Below are positions 23,852 to 31,112 of a DNA stretch of 42,698 nt, piece by piece. The stretch is taken from the NCBI GenBank assembly GCA_900757205.1, contig CAAENA010000073.1, forward strand, positions 1 to 42,698, given 5' to 3'. The notes under the pieces were generated by a model. That model did not search any database and was not told where the DNA came from. It saw nothing but the letters and a program-made list of their open reading frames with translations. Every line of letters starts with the position of its first letter. The stretch's first letter is position 1. This DNA is from an uncultured Collinsella sp. Its GTDB lineage: Bacteria > Actinomycetota > Coriobacteriia > Coriobacteriales > Coriobacteriaceae. Made by a program: the position numbers and the translations under genes.

Positions 23852-25207
23852 TTAGTCCTCGTCTTCTTGGTCTGTGGGAAGGCCCGCGGGCGTGAGTCCC
23901 AAGATCTCATCGGCTTGGTCGGCGTCTTCTAGCGCGTCGATGTCCTTGAGCTTGCGCTCCATAACGTTGGTGCGCGTGGTGATGATGCCCTCGACCGTTT
24001 TGCCCGCGGTCTCGATTTGCTGCTGGGCGCGGCGCAGCGCCTTTTGATAGCGCGGCAGCTCGGCCTTGACAGCGGAGAGCACGCGCAGTACATCGTCGGT
24101 GCGTTTTTGCAGCTTAAACGTTTGGTAACTCATCTGTAGGCTGTTGAGAATGGCCGCCATGGTGCTAGGGCCGGCAACGTTGACGTGATAGTCGCGGCCC
24201 AGGGTCTCGATAAGCCCGGGGCGGCTGACGACCTCGGCATACAGGCCCTCAAACGGCACGAACATGATGCCAAAGTTGGTCGTCGCGGGCACACTCAGGT
24301 ACTTCTCGCAGATATCCTTGGCCTCGCGTTTCACCATCGCATCGAGCGTCTTGCGCGCAGCGGCGACGGCCTCCGCGTCGCCCGACTCCTGGGCGTCGAG
24401 CAGATGCTCATACGCATCACCCGGGAATTTGGAGTCAATCGGCAGCAGCACGGGATCGCCCTCGTCTACCGGCAGCTTGACGGCAAACTCAACGCGCTCC
24501 GAAGCGCCAGGCTTGGTGGCAACGTTTTCCAGATACTGGTCGGGCGTAAGGATGTCCGCCAGGATCGCGCCCAGCTGCACCTCGCCCAAAATGCCGCGCG
24601 CTTTTACATTGCCCAGCACACGCTTGAGGTCGCCTACGCCGGTGGCGATAGATTGCATATCGCCCAGGCCCTTATACACGGCCTCGAGCTGGTCGCTCAC
24701 CTGCTTAAACGATGCCGACAGTCGGTCGTTGAGCGTGCGAGAGAGCTTCTCGTCCACCGTCGCGCGCATCTGATCGAGCTGCACGTTGTTGTCTTTGCGG
24801 ATGGCGCCCAGCTGAGCATCGACCGTCTCGCGCACCTTGTCCAGGCGATGCTCGATGCCCTCGCGGTTGGCGCCAAGCTGTTGGGCCGTCTCACGGCGCA
24901 GGTCGTCCATACGGTCGCCAGCTTGCGAGAACTCGCGTGCGATGGCCAGGTAACGTTGCTGCTCCACGGCCGCATCGGTCGTCTGCTGCTGCGCGATGGC
25001 ATTGGCCGTGCGGCGTGTTTCGGCCAGCGCGACGTTCAGGGCATCGAGCGCGTTGTTGGCCTGCTCGAGTGCTGCCAGCGTTTCCGCGCTACTGTCGCCA
25101 CGCTCCCGCAACTCGGCACGAAGGCCCTTGAGCTGCAGGGCACAGGCCACAGCAACCCCCACCGCCACCAAGGCGATCACAACAAGCACAATATCAATAG
25201 CAGACAT
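23852..25207 (-). CDS. rmuC: RmuC-family DNA recombination protein
   Basis: Protein of 451 aa with an N-terminal membrane anchor (about 3-24, IDIVLVVIALVAVGVAVAC), a long coiled-coil (about 30-180) and the RmuC core (about 190-410) with LKRVLGNVKARGILGEVQLG, LPIDSKFPGDAYEHL and NFGIMFVPFEGLYAEV, a PD-(D/E)XK-like nuclease fold by family knowledge. RmuC limits recombination at inverted repeats, which is of interest in a region so full of palindromes. ATG 25207 follows GGCGGAG closely. An HTH-type gene lies 51 bp upstream in the same direction and may share the transcript. Confidence 0.92.
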   Translation of the reverse strand: MSAIDIVLVVIALVAVGVAVACALQLKGLRAELRERGDSSAETLAALEQANNALDALNVALAETRRTANAIAQQQTTDAAVEQQRYLAIAREFSQAGDRMDDLRRETAQQLGANREGIEHRLDKVRETVDAQLGAIRKDNNVQLDQMRATVDEKLSRTLNDRLSASFKQVSDQLEAVYKGLGDMQSIATGVGDLKRVLGNVKARGILGEVQLGAILADILTPDQYLENVATKPGASERVEFAVKLPVDEGDPVLLPIDSKFPGDAYEHLLDAQESGDAEAVAAARKTLDAMVKREAKDICEKYLSVPATTNFGIMFVPFEGLYAEVVSRPGLIETLGRDYHVNVAGPSTMAAILNSLQMSYQTFKLQKRTDDVLRVLSAVKAELPRYQKALRRAQQQIETAGKTVEGIITTRTNVMERKLKDIDALEDADQADEILGLTPAGLPTDQEDED

Positions 25208-25258
25208 AAACTCCGCCCAACAAACCCAATCGAGCACCAATCAAAACCGCGATCAATC

Positions 25259-25822
25259 TTACCCCGTCACACACACCGGGCGCCCGGCCCCTTCTTGGGC
25301 GCCCCTCTCCTCCGCATATTCCATAATGCGGCGCGCCGTTTTCCTGCTCACCTTTGAGTCATCGCCGGCCAAGTATGCGTATACGTTTCCTTTATTCAGG
25401 CGCAGAGCACGGCAGAGGCCATAGCGCGTTACACCCGATTCCTCCAATGCTTCCAGCGTTTTCTTTCTCATCAGGGCGTTCACCCTTCTATCGGCCGCCG
25501 GCTTTTCCTTCACCGCTCTATACGCACGCCAAACGTTGGCATAACGATTAGGGAGCTCACTTTTGGCGCATAGAGACGCCATGCTACCCGCTTGACCGTA
25601 CAAGGATAAAACGTCTCGGTAATCCCGTTCCATCCACGAGCCCTCGGATAAACCCAGAACGTATTCGGCCTTACCCTGCACCAAAGCGAGCAAAAACAGA
25701 GGCTCCGCCACGCGCGGCTCAACCGTTGTTGCCTGCTTTACAAGCTTCCTAAAACTCAGCGACTGCTGTTCGGATAGCTCTCGGCAATAGCCTTTCAAGA
25801 ACCCCTCAAAAGTCAGATTCAA
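25259..25822 (-). CDS. Unrecognised protein with C-terminal helix-turn-helix
   Basis: Hypothetical protein of 187 aa. The N-terminal 120 residues are helical without a motif that I can name (FEGFLKGYCRELSEQQSLSF; AEPLFLLALVQGKAEYVLG). The C-terminal part (about 125-170: TRYGLCRALRLNKGNVYAYL then SRKTARRIMEY) looks like a helix-turn-helix of the kind in XRE-type regulators. Start is TTG at 25822, seven bases after a strong AGGAGG. The base composition looks lower in GC than the neighbours, suggesting acquisition. I recall similar proteins from Firmicutes, possibly antitoxin-like, but no toxin gene is adjacent. Function unknown. Confidence 0.75.
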   Translation of the reverse strand: MNLTFEGFLKGYCRELSEQQSLSFRKLVKQATTVEPRVAEPLFLLALVQGKAEYVLGLSEGSWMERDYRDVLSLYGQAGSMASLCAKSELPNRYANVWRAYRAVKEKPAADRRVNALMRKKTLEALEESGVTRYGLCRALRLNKGNVYAYLAGDDSKVSRKTARRIMEYAEERGAQEGAGRPVCVTG

Positions 25823-25970
25823 CCACGCACCTCCTTTTTGTATTGCCTGTATCCCTTATTATTATTCATCTTCAATAATACTATTCAGTCGCACGACAGG
25901 ACCCGCAAGATGCAAGGATTCCACTCGTGGCGATAATCCCTACACCCTATAAGTCCTAATGTGACAAACG

Positions 25971-26405
25971 CTAACTCTCCCAGCCGGCACGGATGGTTGT
26001 TATGACGTCACCTAGGCGTTGGCCCAGGGCCGCTAGATGTTGGAGCACCTCGTTGGGCGATGCGCCGTTGAGGATGCACGTGAGGGCATACGACGCCAGA
26101 AAGATGGCCGCAAGCCCCAGCGGGATGAGCACGATCATCGCCAATGTGCGCAGGCGCTGGCCCAAACGGCGGCGGCGCGCGCGGCGTTTGTCGAACGCGA
26201 GCTCCTGCGCATATGAATCTTGCTGTACGGAATAGGCCTCTGGCGCCGATTCACACCCGGGCACAGCTGCAGGTACAGCAGCGGGCACGACGTTTTGCAC
26301 GGGCGCCTGGTTGGCAACCCCTTGCATTTGCATCTCCATGAGTCGTTGCTGCTGACGCAGCATGCGCTCAGCTTGTTGCTGCGGAGTCTCAAGAAACAGA
26401 TCCAT
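25971..26405 (-). CDS. Hypothetical single-pass membrane protein
   Basis: Unrecognised protein of 144 aa. The N-terminal half is Gln/Met-rich (DLFLETPQQQAERMLRQQQR) and then Pro/Val/Ala-rich, followed by a basic patch (FDKRRARRRRLGQRLR) and one membrane helix (about 94-117, LAMIVLIPLGLAAIFLASYAL). The short C-terminus would be outside by the positive-inside rule. ATG 26405 is five bases after GGAGG; a TTG four codons earlier overlaps that sequence. It is monocistronic, with no informative neighbours. Confidence 0.7.
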   Translation of the reverse strand: MDLFLETPQQQAERMLRQQQRLMEMQMQGVANQAPVQNVVPAAVPAAVPGCESAPEAYSVQQDSYAQELAFDKRRARRRRLGQRLRTLAMIVLIPLGLAAIFLASYALTCILNGASPNEVLQHLAALGQRLGDVITTIRAGWES

Positions 26406-26662
26406 GTTGGCCTCCAAAATCGGGGCATTCGACGCTTACGACCAGCATCCCGCACCGCCATGACCGCGACAACGCAATCGCCGGCAATAGCCACAAAGTT
26501 TCTTTTGCTCAAAAGCTGTCGAAAAGCTCAACAACTCCCCTACCAGCACTTTCTCTCAGCTTTTTTCTCCAACAATCTTTTGGCCTTCCGCCCTTACGCC
26601 AACTGACCAAAATCTAACCAATAGCTTGACGAAAATTGTGGAGACCGGGACCCCACAAAAAC

Positions 26663-26687
26663 GTGCCGTCCCAAAAAGGGGCGGCAC
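26663..26687. terminator. Hairpin, possible terminator
   Basis: GTGCCGTCCC and GGGGCGGCAC pair over 10 bp with one wobble and a loop of five A residues. T-runs are short on either side (minus-strand exit reads GTTTTTGTGG at 26649-26658), which fits a terminator of leftward transcription from the rubrerythrin side. Confidence 0.5.
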
Positions 26688-26741
26688 ACAACCTTTAATA
26701 TCAGCTTTTCAGTAGCGAGCACGTGACGACCCAACGCCGGG

Positions 26742-26823
26742 GCGCGGGGCGGGGAGATACCTTTCCCTCGCGCGACCCTGCGGAGCCGTGAGCGAGAGGG
26801 AAAGGTATCTCCCCGCCCTGCGC
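26742..26823. repeat. Large palindrome with 28-bp arms behind rubrerythrin
   Basis: Arms 26742-26769 and 26796-26823 pair at 27 of 28 positions (core GGGGAGATACCTTTCCCTC) around a 26-base centre. It is 24 bp past the rubrerythrin stop codon. Its stability far exceeds that of a normal terminator stem and no T-run follows. Confidence 0.78.
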
Positions 26824-26846
26824 TCCGCAGCAGCCAGCGCCAAGCG

Positions 26847-27386
26847 CTAGTAGTTCACCACCTGCTCCTCAAAGTACGCCTTCGGGTGGTTACACACCGG
26901 GCACACCTCAGGCGCCTCGGCACCAACGTGCAGGTGCCCGCAGTTCAGGCACTTCCACACCTTTACGCCCCCGCGCTCAAACACCTCGCCCGACTCGATG
27001 CGCTCGGCGAGTTTGTTGTAGCGCTCCTCGTGGGCCTTCTCGACGGCGGCGACACCACGGAACTTCTCGGCGATCTCGACAAAACCCTCCTCCTCGGCGG
27101 TCTTGGCGAACTCGTCGTACATCGTGGTCCACTCGTAGTTCTCGCCTGCCGCGGCATCACGCAGGTTGTCCAGAGTGCCCGGAACGGCACCGTCGTGCAG
27201 GTACTTAAACCACAGCTTGGCATGCTCGGACTCGTTGCCCGCCGTCTCGGCAAAGATATTCGAGATCTGAACGTAGCCGTCCTTTTTGGCCTTGGAGGCA
27301 TAGTAGCGATACTTGGTGTGTGCCTGGGACTCACCGGCAAAAGCGGTCTCGAGGTTCTTCTTGGTTTGGGAATTCTCAAAATCCAT
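26847..27386 (-). CDS. Rubrerythrin
   Basis: Non-haem diiron peroxidase of anaerobes, 179 aa, reducing hydrogen peroxide with electrons from rubredoxin-type partners. The ferritin-like four-helix domain (1-140) carries Glu19 (FAGESQAH), Glu52-x-x-His55 (ESEHAK) and the second pair in EGFVEIAEKF and AVEKAHEERY. The C-terminal rubredoxin-like domain has Cys146, Cys149, Cys162 and Cys165 (CLNCG, CPVCN). ATG 27386 is preceded by AAGGGAAG; an in-frame TTG at 27404 overlaps it. It indicates a strict or moderately oxygen-tolerant anaerobe. Confidence 0.95.
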   Translation of the reverse strand: MDFENSQTKKNLETAFAGESQAHTKYRYYASKAKKDGYVQISNIFAETAGNESEHAKLWFKYLHDGAVPGTLDNLRDAAAGENYEWTTMYDEFAKTAEEEGFVEIAEKFRGVAAVEKAHEERYNKLAERIESGEVFERGGVKVWKCLNCGHLHVGAEAPEVCPVCNHPKAYFEEQVVNY

Positions 27387-27500
27387 AGGTGTACTTCCCT
27401 TCAACGCATGCCGCCCGTAGGCTTCGAGCGGCCTCGTCTTTAGGATGCCCTCATGCCGAGAATTTAAACCTTACAATCCCGTTCTTCAGATTTGAGCGAG

Positions 27501-28406
27501 CTATACACTCAGCCAACGATCGCTCTCGGAGCGGCAAAAGCCCTCGCGCTCCAGATCGGCAAGAATACTTGCGACCAGCTCGCGCTCGACCGACTCTCGG
27601 CCGGCTGCCGCCTCCATCTCGTTAACGCCTGCAACGGCTTCATCGAGCGTAATGCCTGCCGGCCGCCCATCGCGCGCTGCCAGCAGCATGCGCACAATGT
27701 GAGCGCGCTTTTGGCGACGCGAGCCCTCAAACTTGGACTGACGACTATAGCCCGCCGACCGCCTGGACGGATTGGGCAACGTCTTTTTTAGATACGCGCC
27801 GTAATCCAGCAACGCGTAATACCACGCGCGCGGCGTGTCGGCATCATCGAGCGGCACGGCAAAGGGAGCGATCTCGTCCGCCGACGCACCGGGGGCCGCC
27901 GGACAGGCCGCCTGAATCAGCGGCACCAGCTCGCGATCGGGAACAGCCGGCACATCGGGAAAGAAATGATGCAGAAAGACCGTGCGCACGTTGGTCTCCA
28001 GATACACACCCGGAAGATCAAACGCAAACGAACGGATGCCCTGCGCCGTCGCCGGGCCAATACCGGGCAGCGCGACCAGATCGCGCGTCTCGCGCGGAAA
28101 CTCCCCATCCCAGTCCTCCACAACGCACTGTGCGGCCCTATGGAGCGCCAGAGCGCGTCGGTTGTAGCCCATCCCCTGCCAAGCGTCCAAAACATCGGAA
28201 GGCGCGGCCTGGGCAAGCGCCTGCACAGTCGGAAAACGATCGAGCCACACCGGCATGCGCGCCTCCACGCGCGGCACCTGCGTTTGCTGCAGCATGACCT
28301 CAGAAAGCCAAATGATGTACGGATCGCGTGTGCGGCGCCACGGAAGGTCGCGATAACGCAGGACCCCTTCCGAACGAATCATCGAACGAAAGGGGTCCTG
28401 AATCAT
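27501..28406 (-). CDS. MutY-like adenine DNA glycosylase lacking the iron-sulfur cluster
   Basis: HhH-GPD glycosylase of 301 aa related to MutY, which removes adenine opposite 8-oxoguanine. The catalytic Glu36 lies in WLSEVMLQQTQV and the helix-hairpin-helix is ALPGIGPATAQGI (112-124). Three departures: the position of the catalytic Asp (DGNV in E. coli) reads ETNV (Glu137); the region where C-x6-C-x2-C-x5-C should be (about 210-230, PNPSRRSAGYSRQSKFEGS) has no cysteine; and the C-terminal NUDIX-like 8-oxoG-recognition domain is missing. Such proteins are sometimes mislabelled HesB, as I recall. ATG 28406 is seven bases after AAGGAG. The Rrf2 gene is 21 bp upstream, so the two form an operon. 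Confidence 0.85.
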   Translation of the reverse strand: MIQDPFRSMIRSEGVLRYRDLPWRRTRDPYIIWLSEVMLQQTQVPRVEARMPVWLDRFPTVQALAQAAPSDVLDAWQGMGYNRRALALHRAAQCVVEDWDGEFPRETRDLVALPGIGPATAQGIRSFAFDLPGVYLETNVRTVFLHHFFPDVPAVPDRELVPLIQAACPAAPGASADEIAPFAVPLDDADTPRAWYYALLDYGAYLKKTLPNPSRRSAGYSRQSKFEGSRRQKRAHIVRMLLAARDGRPAGITLDEAVAGVNEMEAAAGRESVERELVASILADLEREGFCRSESDRWLSV

Positions 28407-28427
28407 GGCTATGCTCCTTATGCGGCG

Positions 28428-28913
28428 CTATTCCTCCCGGTAAGCGCACGCGCAGGTGGCGTACTCGGGAAACGCTTCGCGGTCGGCGAACTTGGGATCA
28501 ACGGCCGGGAACTGGCGATGGGCGACGATATCGCCGAGCGAAACGGAATCGAGATAGTCGCGCATCAACGCCTGGGCTCCGGCCCACAGGAGATGATAGC
28601 AGCACGTGCCCATGCGCGCACAGTCGCCGTCGGGCGCGGTGCAGTCGTTCATAACCATGGGGCCCTGAACGGCCTCGACGACCTGGCGGATGGTGACATC
28701 GTCCGGACTGACCTTGAGACGCATGCCGCCGTGAACGCCACGCAGGCTCTCCACAATACCGGCCTGGACCAAACCGTGCTGAATCGAGCGGGCAAACGAA
28801 TACGGGACATTGACCTCTTCGGCAGCGGTGCGAACAGAAAGCAAACGCTCCGGATCCTCGGCAAGCATCGCCAGCATACGAAGGGCGTAATCAGTCTTCC
28901 TCGATATGTCCAT
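28428..28913 (-). CDS. Rrf2-family regulator with likely iron-sulfur site
   Basis: Transcription regulator of 161 aa with the Rrf2 winged helix at the N-terminus (ISRKTDYALRMLAMLAE; wing region RGVHGGMRL). Cys91, Cys98 and Cys104 (plus Cys105) form C-x6-C-x5-CC, and Asp8 is present, the ligand set known for NsrR (Asp8 and three Cys), so a [4Fe-4S] or [2Fe-2S] cluster sensing nitric oxide, oxygen or iron status is likely. Two further Cys are in the tail (ATCACAY). ATG 28913 follows AAAGGGG. It precedes the MutY-like gene by 21 bp. A 10-bp inverted repeat in its promoter (28992-29019) is the likely operator. Confidence 0.9.
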   Translation of the reverse strand: MDISRKTDYALRMLAMLAEDPERLLSVRTAAEEVNVPYSFARSIQHGLVQAGIVESLRGVHGGMRLKVSPDDVTIRQVVEAVQGPMVMNDCTAPDGDCARMGTCCYHLLWAGAQALMRDYLDSVSLGDIVAHRQFPAVDPKFADREAFPEYATCACAYREE

Positions 28914-28991
28914 TTTTCCCCTTTCAAGGAATACGAACAGCTCGAACGAGCTCCGGGGCCGAGCTTGTGTCGAGACGCTAAATGACCGCTA

Positions 28992-29019
28992 GGACATCCA
29001 AATGATAAATTGGATATCC
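28992..29019 (-). promoter_or_regulatory. Probable Rrf2 operator over the -10 region
   Basis: GGACATCCAA (28992-29001) and TTGGATATCC (29010-29019) pair at 9 of 10 positions with an 8-base centre. The minus-strand sequence in the centre, TATCAT, fits a -10 box, so a bound Rrf2 protein would repress its own operon. It is 79 bp before the Rrf2 start codon. Confidence 0.6.
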
Positions 29020-29235
29020 ACTGAGTGCCGCGCTTGGAGCGAAATGCATCAGATGCGGCCTACAGTGCAATTTAGTATAACCTAACCCCCTGTCTCGTTG
29101 AACAGGTGTTGCGCAACAAAGCTGTTGTTCAGACAAATATACTTATTGGATTTTACTTGCGTTCCCGAAGGCGCGGGGATTCTGGGAAAAGATGCATCAG
29201 GGCGATCGTTCTATCGAAACAAAGTGTATCAAACG

Positions 29236-29266
29236 CAAAAAGCCACGTCCGAAGACGTGGCTTTAA
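29236..29266 (-). terminator. Rho-independent terminator of tRNA-Asp
   Basis: Minus-strand stem AAAGCCACGTC closed by a TTCG tetraloop and GACGTGGCTTT, followed by further T (TTTTTGCG). It starts within 10 bases of the tRNA 3' end. Confidence 0.93.
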
Positions 29267-29272
29267 TTGCGT

Positions 29273-29350
<78 letters not shown>

Positions 29351-29396
29351 AGGCAGTCGTTCGCGTTTGTTTCCGCTCGCGTGCGCTGCGGGGATT

Positions 29397-29426
29397 AGTA
29401 TACACAGAAGTCTGTCCGGCGCGCAA
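29397..29426 (-). promoter_or_regulatory. Predicted tRNA-Asp promoter
   Basis: On the minus strand TTGCGC and TATACT are separated by 18 bp, with the -10 about 47 bases before the tRNA 5' end. Confidence 0.5.
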
Positions 29427-29458
29427 CAACTTTTTTGAAAAAATTTTTGGGGCCATCC

Positions 29459-29601
29459 GGGAGGGTCTCCGGGGCTGGGGGCGGGGGTTAAGTTTGCTGC
29501 TCTACAGTCCTGCGCAAGACGGAAAGCACATTAAGTGCTTTCCTTTGCGTGCGGAACTCGCGACAAACTTAACCCCCGCCCCCAGCCCCGGAGACCCTCC
29601 C
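29459..29601. repeat. 143-bp inverted-repeat element with perfect 38-bp arms
   Basis: Arms 29459-29496 and 29564-29601 are complementary at all 38 positions. They are G-rich on one strand (runs of GGG, GGGG, GGGGG, GGGGG within 29 bases), so a G-quadruplex is also possible. The 67-base centre contains a further perfect hairpin GGAAAGCAC/GTGCTTTCC (29521-29529 with 29535-29543). Confidence 0.88.
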
Positions 29602-29714
29602 TGCCGTCACATTATTCAACCAGTTTTGCGGGCGTGCGCCGCTGCGCGGCTAGCCCGCGTGCTTCCCGGCGGGGTTGGTCTGATTGTTCTGGTTGGACTT
29701 CTGACTTTGGCTCA

Positions 29715-29751
29715 AAGAAAAACGGGAGATGCGTTGTGCATCCCCCGTTTT
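29715..29751 (-). terminator. Rho-independent terminator of the phosphoesterase gene
   Basis: Minus-strand stem AACGGGGGATGC/GCATCTCCCGTT (29738-29749 with 29721-29732, one mismatch), loop of five, followed by TTTCTTT. Confidence 0.85.
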
Positions 29752-29759
29752 TGTTGCGG

Positions 29760-30227
29760 TTAGTCCAAGTCAATAAACTTAGTGCTCAGTATCTTGCCGT
29801 CTTTTACGAGCATTCTGGCCATAGTGGGACCTCGAGTGCCTCTGGGGTAGCTGGCGCTACCCGGGTTGAGGACTAAGCAACGGCCCACTTGGGCTTCTTT
29901 GGTTACGTGGGTGTGGCCGTTGATGGCTACGTCTACGGATCCCACCGGAAGATCTTCGCGGTAGTGGGCTACGGCGAATTTGAGACCTTCGTAGGTAAAG
30001 AGTGCAAGACGGTCTACATCGGGGCCGTAGTCGCGGTAGTAATCGTTGTTGCCCAATACGGCCCGCACGGGGGCGATGGTGCATAGGTGCTCGTAGTCCA
30101 TCTCTGACGTAAGGTCGCCGGCGTGGATGATCAGGTCTGCACCTTCAAGCTCATCCAGGAGCGCAGGCGAAAGATAGCCGTGGGTGTCCGAGATGATGTC
30201 AATACGCTTGGCGCTTGCACTGTTCAT
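29760..30227 (-). CDS. YfcE/MJ0936-type metallophosphoesterase
   Basis: Small calcineurin-like phosphodiesterase of 155 aa. Metal-binding motifs in order: DIISDTHG (10-17), IIHAGDLTS, VLGNND (near 58), AVAHYRED and NGHTHV. The length is that of the single-domain YfcE family; members hydrolyse phosphodiesters in vitro, and the natural substrate is usually unknown. ATG 30227 follows GGAAGGGAT. It is the last gene of the leftward run that begins with the amidohydrolase cluster, but a terminator lies between it and the response-regulator gene, so it is probably transcribed alone. Confidence 0.9.
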   Translation of the reverse strand: MNSASAKRIDIISDTHGYLSPALLDELEGADLIIHAGDLTSEMDYEHLCTIAPVRAVLGNNDYYRDYGPDVDRLALFTYEGLKFAVAHYREDLPVGSVDVAINGHTHVTKEAQVGRCLVLNPGSASYPRGTRGPTMARMLVKDGKILSTKFIDLD

Positions 30228-30263
30228 GGGATCCCTTCCGCAAAAAACGATTCGGCAGATACA

Positions 30264-30317
30264 TACAAAAAAGGCCCCACGGCTCCGCAGACGATGGGTC
30301 TACAGGGCTGCGGGGCC
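30264..30317 (-). terminator. Rho-independent terminator of the first LytTR operon
   Basis: Minus-strand stem GGCCCC/GGGGCC (30312-30317 with 30273-30278), with an inner CCGCAG/CTGCGG pair, followed by six T residues (TTTTTTG). Confidence 0.8.
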
Positions 30318-30323
30318 AGTGTG

Positions 30324-31040
30324 CTAGAGACTCAGAGCCTTCTTGAGCGGCACGACGCGGCGGCGCGAAACCGGCACGCGTTCGTCGACGCCCGTAATGC
30401 CCAGCTGGATGGCGCCCGAGGGCACCGTCTCGACGTCCGTAACGCACGCCAAGTTGACGATATAGCGGCGGTGAACACGGAAGAAGCCAAAGTCGCAGAG
30501 CTTGGCCTCAAACTGCGCCAGCGAGGTCGTCGACAAAAAGCGATCATCGACGGTATAGATGCAGGAGTAATCGTCCTTGGCCATGATAAAGCGAATGTCG
30601 TCCACGGGAATGAGCACCTTGCGGCCACCCTTTTCCACCGGGATACGCTCGATGGTCACCTTGCTGTCCGTAACCGGCTTGGCGCGTTGCATGACCTTCT
30701 CGATCGCGCGATCCAAGCGAGCTTCCTCGACCGGCTTCATCAGATAATCGACGGCATCCACGTCGAATGCCTCGACCGCATGGTCGCTATACGCAGTCAC
30801 AAACACGATCGCCGGCGGATTTTTGAGCTTATGCAGCGCCTCGGCAAGTTGCAGGCCCGAGGCACCGGGCATCGAGATATCGAGAAACACGACATCCACG
30901 CGACTTTCCATAAGCATCTCGATGGCGGAGCGGACGCTCGACGCCTCCGTGATCGTGCCGATCTTGCCCGTTTGCTCGAGCAGGAAGCGAAGCTCCGAGC
31001 GAGCCGGCGCCTCATCATCCACAATCATCGCACGCAGCAT
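30324..31040 (-). CDS. LytTR-family response regulator (system 1)
   Basis: Two-component regulator of 238 aa. Receiver domain 1-120 with acidic pair Asp8-Asp9, phospho-acceptor Asp54 (VVFLDISMP), Thr in FVTAYSDHA and Lys in DYLMKPVEEA. LytTR DNA-binding domain about 130-235 (KVLIPVDDIRFIMAKDDYS, FFRVHRRYIVNL, VPVSRRRVVPLKK), which binds 9-bp direct repeats in this family. ATG 31040 is about ten bases after GAAAGG; a TTG seven codons earlier lacks a site. The sensor kinase gene is immediately upstream. It is a clear paralog of the regulator at 36210-36944. Confidence 0.93.
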   Translation of the reverse strand: MLRAMIVDDEAPARSELRFLLEQTGKIGTITEASSVRSAIEMLMESRVDVVFLDISMPGASGLQLAEALHKLKNPPAIVFVTAYSDHAVEAFDVDAVDYLMKPVEEARLDRAIEKVMQRAKPVTDSKVTIERIPVEKGGRKVLIPVDDIRFIMAKDDYSCIYTVDDRFLSTTSLAQFEAKLCDFGFFRVHRRYIVNLACVTDVETVPSGAIQLGITGVDERVPVSRRRVVPLKKALSL

Positions 31041-31112
31041 AGGGATAAAACCTTTCGTCAACTAACTACGCCGGGCATCCGTCGCATGACGTTGAGCCCG
31101 TAGCCTTTTATT

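Larger units (their letters stand above)
26406..26846. other. Intergenic region with two hairpins, no gene
   Basis: This 441-bp space contains the promoter side of the small membrane protein gene (A+T-rich, 26470-26640), a hairpin at 26663-26687 and a large palindrome at 26742-26823 behind the rubrerythrin gene. No coding frame is convincing. Confidence 0.6.
28914..29272. other. Intergenic region: Rrf2 promoter and tRNA terminator, no gene
   Basis: The 359 bp contain the Rrf2 operator near 29000 and the tRNA-Asp terminator at 29236-29266. Between about 29030 and 29230 I see nothing. Confidence 0.6.
29351..29759. other. Intergenic region with a giant hairpin, no gene
   Basis: These 409 bp contain the tRNA promoter (about 29397-29426), a 143-bp inverted-repeat element (29459-29601) and the phosphoesterase terminator (29719-29751). 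No convincing coding frame. Confidence 0.65.
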
